DNA of 64,000 nt from Cyanophora paradoxa. Lineage: Eukaryota; Glaucocystophyceae; Cyanophorales; Cyanophoraceae. This document shows, in pieces, positions 17,766-26,939 of this stretch (position 1 is the stretch's first letter; the number at the start of each line of letters is the position of its first letter). Below the pieces are notes generated by a model. That model ran no database searches and was not told the DNA's origin. It saw only the letters and a program-made list of their open reading frames with translations. Location: assembly GCA_004431415.1 (NCBI GenBank), contig QPMI01000119.1:1-64000 (forward strand). Direction: 5' to 3'. A program made the position numbers and the translations under genes.

Positions 17766-19729
17766 TATGCAAGGGCGAAATTGTAGGAACCAAGATGTTT
17801 TACGGTCCTGAAACATTAAATCAATTCATGCAATGGCTGGATGCTTGGGCAGAGAAGACCACAGTAGTATTTTACAACGGTGCTGGTTTTGATCTGATAT
17901 TCATATACCGATGGCTGATTGAGAATCGGCCAGAAAGCCAGGTGAACGTCATGCGCTCCTCGGGCAAGATTAAGAGTATGAAATGGAAGACGTCAGCAGG
18001 AGGAGAGTTGACGAGTTTTGACCCGTGCCTACATATTCAAGGTTCACTAAAACAGGCTGGAAAGGACTACGGCTGCACGACAATCAAAGGAGACTTTGAC
18101 CATCGCAAGATCAAGACGTGGGCAGACGTTGAGACACACAAGGAGGAATGGGGAGAATATCTTAGAGCCGACGTGCGATCGATGACGGAGCTATACATGA
18201 AATATTCGAGTACGAGCTTTGATCTATTTGGAATAAATGTGAATTCCAAACAAACACTTACAGCTTCATCAATGGCTTTTCAGATTTACCGGCAGCTGTT
18301 GAAGACAGAGCTGCAACTTCCGAAGTATAGTGAAGATCAGGTGTTTCGCAGGGCGATTTACGGAGGTCGCTGTTTACCATTCAAACGCAAGTTTGTCTCG
18401 AAGGGTCCAGATGATTACTTGGTAGATCTGGATGTGGTCTCTCTATATCCAACCGCTATGTACTTTAACCAGTTTCCTACAGGTAAATTTAAGCTAATCA
18501 ATGAACCGGAGGCATTAGAACGTTTTAGAAAGTTCATGTTAAGTCGAAAAATGGAGCAACTGTTCATTGCGAGCATCAGTGCGAAAATTCCTCAGGACCT
18601 TGTGCTTTCTCCGCTACCTCGTCACGAGTCGAATTTGGGCTGGTCGAACCTGAAACCGATCGAGCGCGAGATGTATACATCGGTTGATATCTACAGGGCG
18701 ATAGCGCTTGGGGTGGAAATAACAGAAGTTCACGAGGTGTATTTATTTGAAGGCAAGGAGAGAATGTTTAAAGATTACATCGAGAAGTTATACTGTATGA
18801 AAGCTCGTTCAAGGAAGGGCACAGCTCAGCACGCAACAGCAAAGATTCAATTAAATGGTCTTTACGGAAAATTTGCCCAGAGGCCTGTGATCGAAACAAC
18901 AGAGCTAGTTTCTAATTACCGCCGATTTAAGGAGCTACAGCGGACGTCTACGATTACAGACATCGAAATTGAGAGTGAAACACGGATGTATGTGACATAT
19001 GAAGTACCTGAGAGCAAACGTGATGCTTGTGTGTCGAAGCCCTGTTTTATTGGAGCATTTATTCTGTCCTACAGTCGCGAGATAATGGACAGGTTCCTAG
19101 TAAAGATGAACTCTTATAAAGACATCGAAGCCATGCCGTTTTACACGGACACGGACTCTCTTGTTGTGCACAGGAAATTTGCAGAGCTTCTCTTAGAATG
19201 TATGAAGCGGCCCTACTCTGTGGAGGGAATGGGCGAAGAGGAGGCGAACAGGGTGATCTGCGAGAGCGAACTTGGAAAACTAGATTACGATATCCAGGGA
19301 CACATTGTGGAGGCGTATTTCGTTGGGCCCAAGGTGTACTGTTGTCGGTACGTGAAAGCGAACGGTGAATCGGACGTGCATGTGCGTGCCAAAGGAATAC
19401 CAAAAAGCTGGATCGAAGAGAACTGGCTTTCGAATGATCCGGAGATGAGGAAGGGGCACCTCCATTCTCGGGTTGCTTTGGAAGCGTTCAAGCAGATGCT
19501 TGAGAGCCGGTATCAGCCGGAGTGCAAAATAGAGTCTAAACTATCTCGTGTCTTCAAACCGAATGGAAAGCAACGCGAGGAGGGGATAGGTTTTAGTTCA
19601 ATCATTCAGATTCCATTCAGCAGAGTATTAAATAAGACGGAATACACAAAGCGAAAGATAATTTCGGATGACTATTACAGCACAGTTCCTCATGAGTACA
19701 TCAGCCAAAATTCAGGAGGCATACTATGA
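17690..19729 (+). CDS. Element 1 B-family DNA polymerase, catalytic part
   Basis: Contains the 3'-5' exonuclease motifs ADFETFPCDG (Exo I, about 17699) and FYNGAGFDLIFIYRW (Exo II), then the polymerase palm: motif A DLDVVSLYPTAMY, motif B AKIQLNGLYGKFAQ, motif C FYTDTDSLVVH. This is the protein-primed type (DNA_pol_B_2 family). In motif A it has DVVSLYP, unlike the DANNLYG of element 2's polymerase, so the two belong to different branches. All catalytic residues are present, but two upstream frame changes (about 17270 and about 17690) make the full protein probably non-functional here. Its 3' end overlaps the integrase start by about 38 bases. Confidence 0.9.
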   Translation, partial: RDRADFETFPCDGKTHVPYAVDTDIICKGEIVGTKMFYGPETLNQFMQWLDAWAEKTTVVFYNGAGFDLIFIYRWLIENRPESQVNVMRSSGKIKSMKWKTSAGGELTSFDPCLHIQGSLKQAGKDYGCTTIKGDFDHRKIKTWADVETHKEEWGEYLRADVRSMTELYMKYSSTSFDLFGINVNSKQTLTASSMAFQIYRQLLKTELQLPKYSEDQVFRRAIYGGRCLPFKRKFVSKGPDDYLVDLDVVSLYPTAMYFNQFPTGKFKLINEPEALERFRKFMLSRKMEQLFIASISAKIPQDLVLSPLPRHESNLGWSNLKPIEREMYTSVDIYRAIALGVEITEVHEVYLFEGKERMFKDYIEKLYCMKARSRKGTAQHATAKIQLNGLYGKFAQRPVIETTELVSNYRRFKELQRTSTITDIEIESETRMYVTYEVPESKRDACVSKPCFIGAFILSYSREIMDRFLVKMNSYKDIEAMPFYTDTDSLVVHRKFAELLLECMKRPYSVEGMGEEEANRVICESELGKLDYDIQGHIVEAYFVGPKVYCCRYVKANGESDVHVRAKGIPKSWIEENWLSNDPEMRKGHLHSRVALEAFKQMLESRYQPECKIESKLSRVFKPNGKQREEGIGFSSIIQIPFSRVLNKTEYTKRKIISDDYYSTVPHEYISQNSGGIL

Positions 19730-20828
19730 TCCAGAAATAGGGCTTCAGTCTGCCACACGTATTGCCAAGAAGTTGAAAATACCAGTTTCCAGGGTTAGAG
19801 AAGTGCTGGAGAAATTATCGACAGCGCAAAGATTTGCGAGGCCGCAAAAAGAGAAACCATTCACAAGTATAACATACGACAAAGCAGAGAAATACTACGA
19901 GGTGGACCTAATCGACGTGACTCCGTACGCTAGAACAAACCGCGGTATTCACTTTATAATGAACGCAGTGGACGTAGTGACTCGGAAAGCCTACAGCATT
20001 CCAATGAAGAACAAGAGCGAAAGTACACTCCTTTCAACACTACGGAAACTCATAGATAGTTTTCCAGCCAAGCCGGATATTATTCAGACAGATCAGGAGT
20101 TTAAAGCTTCAGCTGGTAGTTTGTTAGAAGCTGAGGGAATTAAGCACAATGCTGTGGAAGCGCATCGACCACAAGCAAACGGCAAAATAGAAAGATTTAA
20201 TGGAACTTTGAAGCGAGTTATTGCACGGTATATGGAGGCATATGACACGGATAGGTACATCGACAAGCTGCCCGCTTTCTTGCGCAATTATAATTCGTCA
20301 GAGCATAGGTCGATTGGTACATCGCCAAACGCTGCAGCAGAGAATCCGAAGGAGACAATCGCGCGCAACGATTATCAGCGAGAGATCTACGAGCAGCAAC
20401 ACTACCTGAAGGAGGTCGAATTTAAAGTAGGAGACCTAGTTCGAGTTAAGCTAACCAGGAGAACCTTCGATAAATCGACAAAGCCAACCTTCTCGAAAGA
20501 AGTATTTCGAATTGAGTCGATTGGGGGTTTTGGACCCCTTCTAAGATTTAAACTCGCTGGATCGGATACACCAGTGACCTACCAGCAACTTTTAAAGGTC
20601 CCAGTAGATTCAGAGGAACGTCGTGCGGGAAATGCAGCACAGCGGTCACAGCAGTGCAGAAAGAAGGAGCTAAATCTGATGCGAGAGAATTTAGATCGAG
20701 TGGACATAGAAAAAAATAAGAAGCTGCTTCGCCTTCAAAAGCAACTTGCGACAGCTGGAACTGTCAAGTTAAACCCTGGTGGAATATTAGAGAGAACAAA
20801 GACCAGAAGGCTAGTCAAAGAGCTATAA
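19692..20828 (+). CDS. Element 1 retroviral-type (rve) integrase
   Basis: Start chosen at ATG 19692 (MSTSAKIQEAYYDP). It opens with a helix-turn-helix-like region (GLQSATRIAKKLKIPVSRV). The DDE core has D in YEVDLIDVT, D in IIQTDQEFKA and E in QANGKIERFNGTLKR, spaced as in retroviral and Polinton integrases. A C-terminal chromo/SH3-like part follows (FKVGDLVRVKLTRR ... VFRIESIGG), then a Lys-rich tail ending in a KLNPGG-type segment, with a counterpart in element 2's integrase (AGTQKLSEVN). It catalyses insertion with a short target duplication, matching the 6-bp ATCAAC seen here. It overlaps the polymerase 3' end, and its own 3' end overlaps the convergent small gene by 14 bases. Confidence 0.93.
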   Translation: MSTSAKIQEAYYDPEIGLQSATRIAKKLKIPVSRVREVLEKLSTAQRFARPQKEKPFTSITYDKAEKYYEVDLIDVTPYARTNRGIHFIMNAVDVVTRKAYSIPMKNKSESTLLSTLRKLIDSFPAKPDIIQTDQEFKASAGSLLEAEGIKHNAVEAHRPQANGKIERFNGTLKRVIARYMEAYDTDRYIDKLPAFLRNYNSSEHRSIGTSPNAAAENPKETIARNDYQREIYEQQHYLKEVEFKVGDLVRVKLTRRTFDKSTKPTFSKEVFRIESIGGFGPLLRFKLAGSDTPVTYQQLLKVPVDSEERRAGNAAQRSQQCRKKELNLMRENLDRVDIEKNKKLLRLQKQLATAGTVKLNPGGILERTKTRRLVKEL

Positions 20829-21090
20829 CAACACATTGTTGGAGGGACTCTAGCAGTGCTAACTTTTCGTAGATTCGATTGCGATAGCGGCGATTGGCCT
20901 CTAAATGATTCTCGCTGTTGTTCTGCTGGTATCTTGAGCTGGCTTCTATGTGTCGTCGGCGAAATTCCGGATCTTCATTGTAACGACGGCGATGGCTCTC
21001 TGCACGCTTTGCCTTTCGTGCAGCAGCAATTTCAGGGGTAACAACAATTGGTTTGCGACCACGCTGTTTAGTTGATGATTCAACATCCAT
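20815..21090 (-). CDS. Small basic protein conserved in both elements
   Basis: 91 residues. An AT-hook-like stretch (KQRGRKPIV) lies near the N-terminus, followed by a highly charged repeat-like helix (RRRYNEDPEFRRRHIEASSRY). Element 2 has a counterpart at 45916-46143 with the same RY-x-(D/E)-(D/E)-EFR pattern and an AT-hook-like GRPRK at its C-terminus. The charge suggests DNA binding, perhaps in packaging or genome condensation. That is inference. Confidence 0.6.
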   Translation of the reverse strand: MDVESSTKQRGRKPIVVTPEIAAARKAKRAESHRRRYNEDPEFRRRHIEASSRYQQNNSENHLEANRRYRNRIYEKLALLESLQQCVVIAL

Positions 21091-21199
21091 TTCTTTGGTT
21101 TTCTCGTCACAAACAATGTGCGAAATCTTTTTATGGCATAAATCGCAGGTTTGTGTTGCGTTAAATTCCGAACATAAAATCCGAGATATAATTCAAATA

Positions 21200-21484
21200 A
21201 TGGAAGCAGACAAGCAGCGTCGCTGCGCCGCAGGAACAATTCGATTTGGGAAGTACCGCGGTGAAACTCATCTTAAAGTAGTGTTTAGCGACCCAAAATA
21301 TGCGGAATGGTTGTTATCTTGGCCGCATCTTCGTGAGTATGACAAAAGGGAATTGCAGCGGGCCTTTGAAATTTGTCAATTAGAAGAACCAGTGGTGATT
21401 CAGGAACAGATTGATCGAGCAAAACAGCAAAGGAGACCAACTGTGGAGGATCTTCCGGATTTGCCCGATTTTGACTTGTCTTAA
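21200..21484 (+). CDS. ExoX C-terminal-like small protein
   Basis: 95 residues from ATG 21200. The core IRFGKYRGETHLKVVFSDPKYAEWLLSW matches the FGKY-G-x(4-6)-V-x(3)-D-x-x-Y-x-x-WL pattern of the small domain found at the C-terminus of exonuclease X and in DUF3820-type viral proteins. It may bind DNA or a nuclease partner. The nuclease domain itself is absent. The frame is open upstream to 21053, but the domain starts close to the chosen ATG. No counterpart was found in element 2. Confidence 0.6.
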   Translation: MEADKQRRCAAGTIRFGKYRGETHLKVVFSDPKYAEWLLSWPHLREYDKRELQRAFEICQLEEPVVIQEQIDRAKQQRRPTVEDLPDLPDFDLS

Positions 21485-21518
21485 AGAGATCTCAATCTCA
21501 GATTGTAAAAGAAGAGAC

Positions 21519-22091
21519 ATGGAGACAATTCCAGATGTTCCTGAAGGTGTTGCTTTGATTCCAATTACTGGTCACCGCAATGGTCGATATAGAGTCGTGG
21601 TTGCGTATGCACTAGTGTCGCAGGATGATTCTCAGCGCGTGCTTGGATTTCGCTGGTGGTTAAATACCAATGGATATGCTGCCACCAAAATAAATGGGAA
21701 GACCGTGTTGTTGCATAATTTTATCAGCGGCGAGTTGGAGAACGGTTTAACTGTCGATCACATAAATCTAAACAAACTCGATAATCGCCGCGAGAACCTA
21801 CGACTTGCTACAAAGCGGCAGCAGAATTTGAATCGTGGCCAGCTGCGAAATAACACAAGTGGTTTCATTGGTGTTTGCTTCCATCAGCAGCGTGGAAAAT
21901 GGTATGCGCGATATTGGATAAATGGGCGCCAAAAGCACATCGGCTTATTTACTACTGCTGAGGCTGCAGCTAAAGCTCGCGATGCTTACGCTATAGAACA
22001 TACCAGTGAAGATGATAAGCCGTTCTTGCGTCTGAATTTCACAGACGAATCCTTCTCCCACCCATCGCATTCTTCATCTGTGAGCTCGTAG
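21519..22091 (+). CDS. HNH homing endonuclease with AP2 domain (intact)
   Basis: 190 residues from ATG 21519. The HNH core is VDHINLNKLDNRRENLRLAT, preceded by the usual FRWWLNTNGYAATKINGK region with LLHNFISGE. An AP2-type DNA-binding domain follows (GFIGVCFHQQRGKWYARYW ... FTTAEAAAKARDAYA). Family knowledge: a free-standing homing endonuclease that cuts a specific site and is copied by repair. It sits between the ExoX-like gene and the convergent coiled-coil gene, whose 3' end it overlaps by 53 bases. It has broken relatives at 3935-4584 and 57080-57705. Confidence 0.88.
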   Translation: METIPDVPEGVALIPITGHRNGRYRVVVAYALVSQDDSQRVLGFRWWLNTNGYAATKINGKTVLLHNFISGELENGLTVDHINLNKLDNRRENLRLATKRQQNLNRGQLRNNTSGFIGVCFHQQRGKWYARYWINGRQKHIGLFTTAEAAAKARDAYAIEHTSEDDKPFLRLNFTDESFSHPSHSSSVSS

Positions 22092-22671
22092 AATTGGGTT
22101 CAAAAACATTTGGAGTTGCTGGTTTTACTTCGGCAGAGTCAAGCGATTGCTCGGCTTTAGCTTTTTCGTTTTTCAAATACCGCAAATCAGGTGCATCCAT
22201 CACTCTTGTCTTAAACATTTCGCTTCGCAACATCTCACGAATTTTAGCTCTCTCTTGCTTGTCTTTTACATACGATTCGATATTAGCCGATCGAGCCTCG
22301 AGATCTCGCAATTTAGCTGTTAGTTCCTCGATTTGACTCTTTGATACTGTTGCTGTCTTTATTTTTGGACCGGAGTATCTAGGCTCAGACGCCATGGCTA
22401 AGATAATTCTAGCAGCATCATCATCGATATCAGACTGCATTTCAGATACAGTTTTGACCTGGCTTTGTCGGTCGTCAACCGCACTGGCATTTGCTGCTGC
22501 CGACGCAATTGTTTTCGCTACGGGTGCGTTTAGTTTGGGGTCACTAGCTAGTTCCCCGCTAGGATTAGCAACAGCAGCGCCCTCTGTCGCACCACTTTCT
22601 ATGAGAGGGGCGTTTGGCTCTGGGAGCACCCTTCGTTCACGAAAACCCTTTCTTGGAATTCCACGGGGCAT
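22039..22671 (-). CDS. Conserved coiled-coil virion protein candidate (element 1)
   Basis: 210 residues. The C-terminal half is a coiled coil (ELTAKLRDLEARSANIESY followed by VKDKQERAKIREMLRSE), and the N-terminus begins MPRGIPRKG. Element 2 has a clear homologue (44719-45453) with the same coiled coil (KLKDLEAKSSALEQYV, ERAKLKEMLRKE) and a similar end (RRVWL versus RRIRL). In both elements it directly follows the packaging ATPase in the same direction, which suggests a morphogenesis or internal virion role. No known family was recognised. Confidence 0.65.
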   Translation of the reverse strand: MPRGIPRKGFRERRVLPEPNAPLIESGATEGAAVANPSGELASDPKLNAPVAKTIASAAANASAVDDRQSQVKTVSEMQSDIDDDAARIILAMASEPRYSGPKIKTATVSKSQIEELTAKLRDLEARSANIESYVKDKQERAKIREMLRSEMFKTRVMDAPDLRYLKNEKAKAEQSLDSAEVKPATPNVFEPNSTSSQMKNAMGGRRIRL

Positions 22672-22680
22672 CTTCTGTTC

Positions 22681-23409
22681 TTAAGATAATATTTTAAAAC
22701 GCCTCTTTTTGGGATGAACAGGCGAAGACTCTTCTTTTTTAGACTCTTCTTCATTCTTAAGCCATTTAGAGAAACGAAAACTCTTATCTTCAATCGCTTT
22801 ATCAACGTACCAGGCAGTATCATACTTCGTTCCATCAAGGACTAGACACTGATAATCATGCGCCCAAGTTTGGAACAAAGCAATAAATTCGTCTTTCGGG
22901 AGATGACTAAACTCTCTATAAATTGCCTCGAGTTCAGTATGATTAGAGTAACTGAAGAAAAAACAATAGTCGGAGTTCGATCTTATAGATTGACTCAATG
23001 CTGTAAGCTTTTGGGTCATAAGAATCGTACTGATATTAAAATGACGACCTTGTGTAAAAAGTCGATTAACGGTCTTGCTATTTCGCAGATCAACAGTTTC
23101 AGAGGCGGCAACAAGATCGTCCAAGACTAGCAATATCTGCGGCGCTTTCTTTTTGTTTTCAATCAAATTGCGCTGTGAATCAATGATTTCTGCAACGATA
23201 GATGGCTGAAAATCGTCGTAAAGCTCATTAGTTATTGCCGAATATTCGCCATTGAATTTGGTGGCTGTAAACACGACGACTCGATTAATCTTTGGATAGA
23301 GCAGCCGCAGCAGATGCTTGGTGCAGTAGAAAGACTTGCCGCTATTAGATTTCGATATAAACAGGGCCTTAAATGGGACCCTCATATCGTTAGGCTGGAA
23401 CTGATCCAT
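22681..23409 (-). CDS. Genome-packaging ATPase (FtsK-HerA/A32-like), element 1
   Basis: About 242 residues from ATG 23409 (MDQFQPNDMRVPFKALF). Walker A is FISKSNSGKS, Walker B is ILLVLDDL, and a sensor-like ILMTQKL follows. Together these are diagnostic of the packaging ATPases of the PRD1-adenovirus/NCLDV lineage, which pump the genome into preformed capsids. Upstream codons in the open frame (to 23472) would overlap the capsid gene's 3' end and lack similarity, so the internal start is preferred. It follows the capsid gene by 25 bases in the same direction. The element 2 homologue is at 43908-44690. Confidence 0.87.
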   Translation of the reverse strand: MDQFQPNDMRVPFKALFISKSNSGKSFYCTKHLLRLLYPKINRVVVFTATKFNGEYSAITNELYDDFQPSIVAEIIDSQRNLIENKKKAPQILLVLDDLVAASETVDLRNSKTVNRLFTQGRHFNISTILMTQKLTALSQSIRSNSDYCFFFSYSNHTELEAIYREFSHLPKDEFIALFQTWAHDYQCLVLDGTKYDTAWYVDKAIEDKSFRFSKWLKNEEESKKEESSPVHPKKRRFKILS

Positions 23410-23434
23410 CAAAAAATTAACTACCGAGATACGA

Positions 23435-24823
23435 CTAGAGGTTGACCTTGCGAAGGCCCGCAGCATCCACAATTAGGACAGTGTGCAGGAGAGCGCGAAT
23501 TTGGACGTAAATCTTGTTGTTTGCATCGTAAGCGGCAGGATTCATGATATTCAGGAAGCAGCTGCTGCTGTTGGTGAGATCTACGAAACCAGTTTGAGCA
23601 GCATTTCGAATCGATTTATCCCCACTAATGCAAAATGGCAAACCAGTCAGAACATACCGATTAAGAGGCGCGTCTAGATTTGAGCACTTGAAGACATCAG
23701 CGATGAGTTCAGCACCTTGCAATAGAGGGACAGGCTCATTTGAATAAAGTCGCTGGCCATTTAATTCGCAGGAAATAGTTATATCGCGAGCATTAGCCTC
23801 GGTTTTGAGGACACTGTGTTTTCCGTCAGTTTGGTTCATGTTTGGCTGCTTGCGAATGCTAACGAACAGGCCGTAGCATAGTCCACTGATTTGAGACAGA
23901 TTAATCCGGGTGGGCGCACCAGCACCAGCATAAGTAATTGAATCAGCATCAACCCAGCCGACATCGGTAGCGGGAATTGCAATTCCAGACGTTTTGACTT
24001 TCTCAATAACCTGGGCAAAAGTGGCCTCATCAACGTTGATGCAATGAGCAATAATCTTAGGATTAGAAAGCTCCGGATTGGCAGGGGTGACACTGAGAAC
24101 ATTGGGAGTTATATTCTGGCCGATGTTTGCAGGGGAAGCAGCGGCAGCTCCAACACTACCAAGGCCATCTTCTTTAGTGGCATCACCGCCGATGGCATAT
24201 TCTGTTACAAACCTACCACCATAGCTGGTTTCGACGAAGCCCTGGGCACGATCACGGAACCAAACCTCGACAGAAACCTCGCCAGATAGAGCACCAATGG
24301 GTAGCACTGAACCCTCCCATGGACAGGGGATTTTTACACTGAAAATACCTCCAGTGCGATTTGTCCCCTGAGGTGGTGTTCCATGTAGCCAGCCACCTGA
24401 CCGGTATTTCTTTTTGAGCTGAGCATCATCATTGTAAATCAGTGCGCTGTGAACAAGCCAGTCCTCGGGGACAATGTAGCTGTAGGAAGCATATTTGATT
24501 TCAATTCGCTTTACAAGAGCACCAACAGACCGCAGATAACCAGTGCGAACCAGGTCAGTGTCACCAGTAAAAGCGGTCAACTCGGGCAGGGTAAACTGGA
24601 GTTCGAGCCCCTGAAGGAAGTTGTATCGGGGCAGGAAATAAGTAACCCTCTTTCCGAAGCAGTCTCCATAGTCATTGCTTGGGTTGACAACAACACGAAC
24701 AGGCTTGGTTTGGCTCGTTAGACCCAACATAAGCTCATTGTTCATGAAGAAGTCCTTCGCTTCCTGCGGAGTTGTCAGGAGCTCTTTGAGGCCGAGCCGC
24801 TGCAAATTCTGAGTAACATCCAT
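23435..24823 (-). CDS. Major capsid protein, double-jelly-roll type (element 1)
   Basis: 462 residues. It aligns along its full length with the element 2 protein at 42472-43845. Both start MD(V/I)T-x-x-LQRL-x-LKE, contain KPVxVVVNPSN, LPRYNF, a GDTDLVR block, GALSGE and VETSYGGR, and end in a similar way. The length, the position beside the packaging ATPase and the high beta content fit the double-jelly-roll capsid proteins of Polintons and Polinton-like viruses. That fold assignment is by context and has not been tested structurally. Start: the ATG directly downstream of a TTTATATAA stretch on the minus strand (24826-24836). Confidence 0.78.
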   Translation of the reverse strand: MDVTQNLQRLGLKELLTTPQEAKDFFMNNELMLGLTSQTKPVRVVVNPSNDYGDCFGKRVTYFLPRYNFLQGLELQFTLPELTAFTGDTDLVRTGYLRSVGALVKRIEIKYASYSYIVPEDWLVHSALIYNDDAQLKKKYRSGGWLHGTPPQGTNRTGGIFSVKIPCPWEGSVLPIGALSGEVSVEVWFRDRAQGFVETSYGGRFVTEYAIGGDATKEDGLGSVGAAAASPANIGQNITPNVLSVTPANPELSNPKIIAHCINVDEATFAQVIEKVKTSGIAIPATDVGWVDADSITYAGAGAPTRINLSQISGLCYGLFVSIRKQPNMNQTDGKHSVLKTEANARDITISCELNGQRLYSNEPVPLLQGAELIADVFKCSNLDAPLNRYVLTGLPFCISGDKSIRNAAQTGFVDLTNSSSCFLNIMNPAAYDANNKIYVQIRALLHTVLIVDAAGLRKVNL

Positions 24824-24895
24824 CGATTTATATAATTGCAGTGAAAGAAAATAATTTGGGACGAAGTCAGGGGCCTTCTGGCTCCGCCGCTTAGC

Positions 24896-25861
24896 TCAGT
24901 TTGACGAATTGATCCAAGGATATGTTTTTGACCTTTTCTGGAGCTGAAGTTTTGCAAGTTCGTAGACAACATCACCATTGGGTTCGTCAGGACCATAACG
25001 AATTTCGAGAATAAATGACACAGGAGCTCCATTTAAATCAGCGATTCGCTGCATAAAATCGTATATCTCAATAGTCACAGAGTACAGGTCCAGCTTTGAA
25101 TAAACATACTTATACAAAGGAGTTGCTTCAGTTGAATCGTAGTAGGCTGTCTCACCAGGACGCAGGACGCTGGGAATGCTGAGCTTTGAGAAGAAGCCAG
25201 GAATTGAAGTATTGGGCATACTGACAAGGTCACCAATTTCAGGAATGCGTAGGAGCACATGATCATCGGGAGTGACATCAGGCTCATAAGCGCCTGCTAT
25301 ATATTCAGTATTTATAGATAATGTCTTTGACCGAATCGGTAGAATTGATCGCAAGCCTAGCAGCTTTGCAGTTCGCTGAGCCCTTGCAACAGCCTGGTAG
25401 TTTCTGATTTCCCGCCCACCCAGGTTCGGTGGCAACATCAGAGCAATAAAGAACTCGAAGCTAGCTGTGAACCCTATTGATTTAACCGCTGAATTATACG
25501 TGCACGTGATACCAGTTCCCGTCAACCTTTCGTTTATCTTTGTCACAAGCGAGGTGATGTCGTAATTTCCAGGTGGAATTGTAATGTTATTCCACTCTCC
25601 AAAACCTGGCTGAGGTGGGTCGGGTCCCTCATTTGCAGGATCATATTTGCACCAATATATATATAATATATATGTGTCAAACACTAAATCCTCTGCTGGA
25701 TCGAGTGCATCAACTGTGCTCATTGTGTTGGGGATCTCAGCAGATACCAGGCGCACGGCTTTTACATCCTGATAAGCTTTAGGCAGTCTTACTTTAAATT
25801 TTGAGGTGGATGTCAGCTCATCCGCTTGGTGGCTTGCAATGCAGACGTAGTCCGTCGGCAT
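24896..25861 (-). CDS. Minor-capsid-like protein 1 (element 1)
   Basis: About 321 residues from ATG 25861 (MPTDYVCIASHQAD). The N-terminal pattern KVRLPKAYQDVKAVRLVSAEIPNTM recurs in element 2 (41407-42417, ARLPSTYEFVRAVRLVSAEF) and, more weakly, in the paralogous neighbours. The C-terminus (VSFILEIRYGPDEP) also matches. Such two-gene sets beside the major capsid gene usually encode penton or minor capsid proteins. The jelly-roll assignment is inference. It is divergent from the paralogue at 25889 across a 27-bp AT-rich gap. Confidence 0.65.
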   Translation of the reverse strand: MPTDYVCIASHQADELTSTSKFKVRLPKAYQDVKAVRLVSAEIPNTMSTVDALDPAEDLVFDTYILYIYWCKYDPANEGPDPPQPGFGEWNNITIPPGNYDITSLVTKINERLTGTGITCTYNSAVKSIGFTASFEFFIALMLPPNLGGREIRNYQAVARAQRTAKLLGLRSILPIRSKTLSINTEYIAGAYEPDVTPDDHVLLRIPEIGDLVSMPNTSIPGFFSKLSIPSVLRPGETAYYDSTEATPLYKYVYSKLDLYSVTIEIYDFMQRIADLNGAPVSFILEIRYGPDEPNGDVVYELAKLQLQKRSKTYPWINSSN

Positions 25862-25888
25862 CTTTTTTATATCAGTTAGAGAATAAAA

Positions 25889-26809
25889 ATGGTCGAAGAC
25901 AAGCATCGACGCTGCGCCAGGCTCAGCTTTGACAGTAGAGACAGAAGGCCAATCGATTCAGAGGCAAACTTTGTGCTCGAAATCAATGAACCTATAATCA
26001 ATCCAGTTGCTGTTCGACTTACCCAGTGTGAGTTCGCAAACAGCCTTTACACGAGCATTAGAGATGAGTATCTTTCGATCACCTTCCCCAACATTTGGAC
26101 AGAAAATCTGGCGGTTTTTGAGCCTGGTATAATTACTACTGCAAATATGGGCGAAACAGATCTTTACAACTTTGGCCTATCGTTTAAGTTTGAACTGGGG
26201 GGAATCGTAATAGCATATTTCAAATTGTTTCGGGACCCAGAGACACTGAAGATGTCTGCCTTTTGCAACCGTTCCTGCACAGTGACCTGCCAGTTCAAAG
26301 CTCTATCGAATCTGCTCGGGCTGAACCGAAATGAGCCCCTCCAGCTGTCTCCTATCGTGATTGAAGGAGGGCAAAGATCAGTAACTGCAGCTGAGCGATA
26401 TCTAGAGGTTGCTGGCATTCCAGTAACACCTTCACACCCTGAATATGGCGTGGATTTCACAGAAAGAATGCGGAGTGAGCCACTTGGTTATGCTGTCGAA
26501 TTTCCAAAGATAATTGACATGAACAGCGACCAGTATCTCTTCCTAGTCTGTGAAGAGCTTCGACCATTTGCTTCAAAGCTTCGCCGTGGGGCCAAATCAA
26601 TGTGCAACTACGGGCTTGCTCGAATTCAAATGAGTCAGGACGTTGGCAAATTCGTTTATATAAATCAGGATCATCAAGGCGAATGGATCTCCATCGAAGA
26701 GCGTCTTGTGCTGACTTCCTTGCGACTGCGCATTGTAGACAGAGATGGTGATGATGTATCACTGAATGGATTGCCATGGTCTGGGGAGCTCCAGTTCAAA
26801 CTGATTTGA
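25889..26809 (+). CDS. Minor-capsid-like protein 2 (element 1)
   Basis: 306 residues. The N-terminus (RLSFDSRDRRPIDSEANFVLEI then VRLTQCEFANSLY) carries the SRDR-x(n)-F-x-L-x-I pattern common to a family of minor virion proteins in Polinton-like viruses and giant viruses. Element 2 has the counterpart at 40446-41378 (NIDSRDRSDGQIENSYKVAL). Both contain AGVPIT/AGIPVT-P-x-HP followed by a conserved G-x-x-F region, and both end in DxxGDxVxLNG. The start is set by the 27-bp divergent promoter gap. Probable structural role, not proven. Confidence 0.65.
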   Translation: MVEDKHRRCARLSFDSRDRRPIDSEANFVLEINEPIINPVAVRLTQCEFANSLYTSIRDEYLSITFPNIWTENLAVFEPGIITTANMGETDLYNFGLSFKFELGGIVIAYFKLFRDPETLKMSAFCNRSCTVTCQFKALSNLLGLNRNEPLQLSPIVIEGGQRSVTAAERYLEVAGIPVTPSHPEYGVDFTERMRSEPLGYAVEFPKIIDMNSDQYLFLVCEELRPFASKLRRGAKSMCNYGLARIQMSQDVGKFVYINQDHQGEWISIEERLVLTSLRLRIVDRDGDDVSLNGLPWSGELQFKLI

Positions 26810-26939
26810 AAAGTCGCAGACAAGCCGAAGGCAAGGAGCCCGAAGGGCAAGAATGCCCATCTTGGCTTTCGCCTTCTTGGCTCCGCACAGCTCGGCTGTG
26901 CCTCCGCCCCGTTTTATTTCTTGGCACAATATATAAAAA
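26810..26939. other. GC-rich intergenic hairpin segment
   Basis: Unlike the surrounding AT-rich element, this 130-bp gap is GC-rich and contains several short inverted repeats (for example GGGCAAGAATGCCC at 26847-26860). It ends in an AATATATAAAAA box directly before the next ATG. A structured 3' region or captured fragment is possible. Confidence 0.35.
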
